A stretch of DNA of 64,000 nucleotides from Thiogranum longum. GTDB taxonomy: Bacteria > Pseudomonadota > Gammaproteobacteria > DSM-19610. Shown piece by piece: positions 60,945-64,000 of this stretch. The stretch spans positions 2,584,573 to 2,648,572 of the forward strand of contig NZ_SMFX01000001.1 of NCBI RefSeq assembly GCF_004339085.1, given 5' to 3'. Position numbers and translations under genes: made by a program. The notes beneath the pieces were generated by a model. It was not told the DNA's origin, searched no databases, and saw only the letters and a program-made list of their open reading frames with translations. Every line of letters starts with the position of its first letter. Within the stretch, counting starts at the first letter, position 1.

Positions 60945-62300
60945 ATGAGTAAAGACAAGATCTCGGTCGAGGTTCAGTCACTCATCGATGCACAGGATCA
61001 TCCTTTTGTCCTGATCGATGAAAACTATAATATAGTCGCTGCAAATATTGCCTACAAACAGGCCTACAGTGTAGAAACCCAGGATATCCTTGGTCACAAA
61101 TGTCACCAGGTATCGCACCGCTCCGACGTGCCATGCCACATGAATGGCGAAGACTGCCCACACAAGGCCGTCTTCGAAACCCGCGCTCCACACCAGGTAT
61201 TACACATTCACTATGACACCAACGCACAACCTGAGCATGTGCGTATCAAGGGCTCACCCATTTATGGCCTGGACGGTTCATTATTTCTTGGTGAAGCGGT
61301 ATTTCCTCTCGCCCACAGCGAAGATCTCGACTGTGAACAGCAACGTTTGTCAGGGCAGTCCAGGGCATTCCTCGAATGCATTGAACACCTGACACGGGCA
61401 GCAGCAACCAGCGCACCGGTTCTGATATTCGGGGAAAGCGGCGTTGGCAAGGATCTGGCGGCGGAATACATCCATCGTCGCTCTGACCGCAACGGGCATT
61501 CCTTTACCATGGTGGACTGCAGCGCTATCTCCGAGTCGGTGTTTGAAAGCGAGTTGTTCGGTCACGAGCGTGGGGCCTTCACAGGCTGTATCGGACGCCG
61601 CTACGGGATGTTCGAGCAAGCAGATGGCGGCACCCTGTTTTTTAACGAAATAGGCGACCTGCCGCAATCGCTGCAAGGTCGCTTGTTACGCGCCATGGAG
61701 ACCGGGCAGTTCAGGCGCGTAGGGGGACGGGAACTGCTCAGTGCAAACGCCAGAATTATCTGCGCAACCAGCAAGAACCTGCGACACCGGGTCGCAAACA
61801 ACGAATTCCGGGCTGACCTTTACTACCGGATTGCCGGGATCCTGTGTGAAATTCCGCCACTACGCAATCGTCGTGAAGACATCCCTGAACTGGCCGAAGC
61901 CCTGTTACAAAGAATGGGACCTGAAAATACTGCGGCATACCACCTTACCAACGAAGCCATACAGGTACTGAAGACCCATGAATACCCGGGTAACGTGCGC
62001 GAGCTGCGCAATATTCTGCTGCGCGCCACAGCACTCAGCACCAATGGCATTATCACACCCGCAGAAATCTACCTTGATGTGCCCATCGAATCAGGGTATG
62101 CCGAAACCACACACCCGATAGCGAACCCGGATGGCCCGGAACCTTCCATCAAGGGCCTGGAATCACAGTACATTGCCGAACTACTGGCCGAACACCAGGG
62201 CAAGCGCGCCAAGGTTGCGCAAATTCTGGGGATCAGTGAACGGACGCTGTACCGTAAACTGAAACAATATGGCTTGCAGTCAATTGGCCGCTCTGCCTGA
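60945..62300 (+). CDS. Sigma-54-dependent activator with a Cys/His-rich PAS domain
   Basis: A 451-residue enhancer-binding protein: a PAS domain (about 10-125) with Cys53, His54, His58, Cys64 and Cys71, an AAA+ domain, and a Fis-type helix-turn-helix (KVAQILGISERTLYRKLKQYG). Walker A is GESGVGKD (163-170) and the sigma-54 loop GAFTG is intact (210-214), but Walker B reads LFFNEIGD, with Asn234 in place of the usual Asp. The Cys/His set could bind metal, an Fe-S cluster or heme for redox sensing. It is the likely activator of the sigma-54 promoters nearby. AGGAGG precedes the ATG. Confidence 0.92.
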   Translation: MSKDKISVEVQSLIDAQDHPFVLIDENYNIVAANIAYKQAYSVETQDILGHKCHQVSHRSDVPCHMNGEDCPHKAVFETRAPHQVLHIHYDTNAQPEHVRIKGSPIYGLDGSLFLGEAVFPLAHSEDLDCEQQRLSGQSRAFLECIEHLTRAAATSAPVLIFGESGVGKDLAAEYIHRRSDRNGHSFTMVDCSAISESVFESELFGHERGAFTGCIGRRYGMFEQADGGTLFFNEIGDLPQSLQGRLLRAMETGQFRRVGGRELLSANARIICATSKNLRHRVANNEFRADLYYRIAGILCEIPPLRNRREDIPELAEALLQRMGPENTAAYHLTNEAIQVLKTHEYPGNVRELRNILLRATALSTNGIITPAEIYLDVPIESGYAETTHPIANPDGPEPSIKGLESQYIAELLAEHQGKRAKVAQILGISERTLYRKLKQYGLQSIGRSA

Positions 62301-62404
62301 ATCGGGCGACAGCATGTGTTTCCATGAAAGTGTAGTCTTGCGGATTATCCCTGCGGGGTTGTGACAGGCTTTTCCCGTTTTCCGATACGCGTTAGGCTGC
62401 ACAC

Positions 62405-63571
62405 ATGCACAACACACCCGACCTGTTGGAAATGATCGATGGCCTGATCTCTGCACCTTCGGTGAGCAGTGTCAACGCCGCATTTGATCAGGGCAATCGC
62501 CAGGTAATCGAACGGCTGGCCAACTGGCTGGACCCACTCGGCTACCAGGTCGAAATCATGCCGCTGGCGGGGCAACCGGACAAGGCCAACCTGATTGCCA
62601 CGCTAGGCAGCGGCCCCGGAGGACTGGTACTGGCGGGGCACACGGACACCGTACCCTGGGACGAGGGTCGCTGGAATGTTGATCCGTTCAGCCTCACGCA
62701 AAAGGACAATCGCCTGTACGGCCTTGGTACTTCGGATATGAAGGCCTTTCTTGCGCTGGCCATCGAAGCCGCAAGCCGGTTTGATGCCAGCCAGTTCCGC
62801 GAGCCGCTGATCCTCATCGCCACGGCTGATGAAGAAAGCTCCATGGCAGGTGCCCGCGCTCTGGTGGATGCCAGGCGCCCGCAGGCCCGATACGCGGTGA
62901 TTGGCGAGCCGACCGGATTGCGCCCGATACGCATGCACAAGGGTATCCTCATGGAGGCCATACACCTGCGCGGACGTTCCGGGCATTCCAGCGACCCCTC
63001 GCTTGGCAACAATGCGCTCGAGGGTATGCACAAGGTCATCGGTGAACTGATACGCTGGCGCACCGAACTGCAAGCCGGGCATCACAACCCGCTGTTCGAT
63101 GTACCGACACCGACGCTCAACCTCGGGCATATCCACGGCGGTGACAATCCCAACCGGATTTGCGCTGACTGCGAACTGCATATTGATCTCCGCCCCTTGC
63201 CCGGCATGGAAATCGAGGCCTTGCGCCATACCCTGCAAACCCGCCTTGCCGGTGTTATCGAAGGTAGCGGACTGGAGCTGGACTGCCATCCATTATTCGA
63301 AGGTACGCCGGCCATGGAGACAGATGCGGCTTCGGAAATTGTGCGTACAAGCGAGGTTCTTACCGGATATGACGCTACCTCCGCAGCCTTTGGCACCGAG
63401 GCGCCTTATCTCAACAGCATGGGCATAGATACCGTGGTGCTGGGTCCTGGCGATATCGACCAGGCCCATCAGCCAGACGAATACCTGGCTTGTGATCGCA
63501 TTGAGCCGACGCTTGAACTGCTCAGGCAACTCATCACACGCTTCTGTCTCGCACCCGGGAGCCGGACCTGA
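62405..63571 (+). CDS. argE: Acetylornithine deacetylase
   Basis: ArgE removes acetate from N-acetylornithine, using metal, in arginine synthesis. The 388-residue M20 peptidase-like protein has GLVLAGHTDTVPWDEGRW (metal His and catalytic Asp), YGLGTSDMKAFLALAIEA, the Glu pair in ATADEESSMAGARAL, and a C-terminal GTEAPYLNSMGIDTVVLGPGDIDQAHQPDEYL. All ligand positions look intact. It precedes argA by 48 bases, a known gene pair. The 104 bases upstream hold no clear ArgR site. Confidence 0.94.
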   Translation: MHNTPDLLEMIDGLISAPSVSSVNAAFDQGNRQVIERLANWLDPLGYQVEIMPLAGQPDKANLIATLGSGPGGLVLAGHTDTVPWDEGRWNVDPFSLTQKDNRLYGLGTSDMKAFLALAIEAASRFDASQFREPLILIATADEESSMAGARALVDARRPQARYAVIGEPTGLRPIRMHKGILMEAIHLRGRSGHSSDPSLGNNALEGMHKVIGELIRWRTELQAGHHNPLFDVPTPTLNLGHIHGGDNPNRICADCELHIDLRPLPGMEIEALRHTLQTRLAGVIEGSGLELDCHPLFEGTPAMETDAASEIVRTSEVLTGYDATSAAFGTEAPYLNSMGIDTVVLGPGDIDQAHQPDEYLACDRIEPTLELLRQLITRFCLAPGSRT

Positions 63572-63619
63572 ACATGCTGCAGCTGTTTTTCGCGGCACGA
63601 AACCGGTAATCTGTCCCGC

Positions 63620-64000
63620 ATGCCCGACAAACAACTCCATAAGAAAGCGGACAGCTTCGTTGAAAATATCCGCCAGGCCGCACCCTATATCCAGGCGCAC
63701 CGCGGCTCGACCTTTGTGCTGATGTTCAGCGGCGAGGCCGTGGATGAGCATTTTGACCGTCTGGTACACGATATCGCGCTGCTACACACCTTCGATATAC
63801 GGCTGGTGCTGGTGCATGGCGCACGCCCGCAAATCGAACAACGCCTGAAACTGCGCAAGGCGAAAATGCATTATGTAAATGACTTGCGTGTGACTGATGA
63901 CGAGGCACTGGCCTGTGTCAAGGATGCAGTCGGCAGCCTGCGCGTTGAAATCGAGGCGCAACTTTCGATGAGTCTTGTCAACACCCCTACAGCCAATGCC
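63620..64000 (+). CDS. argA: N-acetylglutamate synthase, 5' part (cut by window end)
   Basis: ArgA acetylates glutamate, the first committed step of arginine synthesis. The frame from ATG 63620 stays open for 127 codons to the window edge. The translated start has the amino-acid-kinase-like domain: HRGSTFVLMFSGEAV, RLVLVHGARPQIEQRL and YVNDLRVTDDEALACV, all typical of ArgA. The acetyltransferase domain would lie beyond the edge. Its position directly after argE supports the call. Confidence 0.92.
   Translation, partial: MPDKQLHKKADSFVENIRQAAPYIQAHRGSTFVLMFSGEAVDEHFDRLVHDIALLHTFDIRLVLVHGARPQIEQRLKLRKAKMHYVNDLRVTDDEALACVKDAVGSLRVEIEAQLSMSLVNTPTANA

Overview
This window looks like part of a gammaproteobacterial chromosome. 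The evidence is the gene pairs rppH-ptsP and ampD-ampE, an rRNA promoter next to tyrS, gammaproteobacterial ErpA, MepM and AnmK, and MotY-like and RegB/RegA-type proteins. Diheme c-cytochromes, a TsdA-like thiosulfate dehydrogenase, YeeE/YedE proteins, a periplasmic DsrE protein, a SulP permease and two SoxB-like metallophosphatases point to a sulfur-oxidising, respiratory lifestyle. No genus can be named from the sequence alone. No tRNA, CRISPR array, insertion sequence or prophage was seen.

Layout. 1-180: tandem rRNA-type promoters and leader on the minus strand, with the 16S gene presumably just off the left edge. 0.3-17 kb: housekeeping genes (tyrS, mepM, anmK, gltA, erpA with an IscR-like promoter, bactofilin, argC, a ClC antiporter, hemJ, ptsP, rppH). 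Set among them is a Fur-box-controlled porin followed by an FMN-binding protein and a PepSY protein (10.9-13.5 kb). 17-22.5 kb: corrinoid uptake and salvage (btuC, btuD, tonB, a PduO-type adenosyltransferase, btuF) without a visible btuB. 22.5-29 kb: small metabolic genes, ampDE and ilvD. 29-33 kb: a GspC-like gene followed by two secreted ankyrin-repeat proteins. 33-38 kb: a CusBA-type Cu/Ag efflux operon. 38-40.5 kb: a large secreted protein resembling SBP56/methanethiol oxidase behind a candidate sigma-54 promoter. 41-46 kb: DUF2892 and Crp/Fnr genes, an outer-membrane protein, RegB/RegA with a RegA-type operator, and a MotY-like protein. 46.7-62.3 kb: the most interesting region, described next. 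62.4-64 kb: argE and the start of argA.

The 46.7-62.3 kb region is a run of co-directional genes behind a strong candidate sigma-54 promoter. In order they are: two YeeE/YedE halves, a diheme cytochrome c, a TsdA-like cytochrome, a SulP permease, a periplasmic DsrE protein, a SoxB-like metallophosphatase, an MMPL/RND permease, a LolA-like protein, an outer-membrane beta-barrel, a LuxR-type regulator whose receiver lacks the phospho-acceptor Asp, a second SoxB-like protein with an odd Gly/Phe/Cys tail, and a sigma-54 activator with a Cys/His-rich PAS domain. Both SoxB-like proteins keep the Trp of the SoxB GHWE motif but replace a conserved metal-ligand His by Glu. The SBP56-like gene at 38.3 kb has a near-identical sigma-54 promoter and shares a 12-base motif with a perfect inverted repeat upstream of the large cluster. 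I infer one sigma-54 regulon for periplasmic sulfur-compound conversion, coupled to an envelope-spanning MMPL/LolA-like/barrel system.
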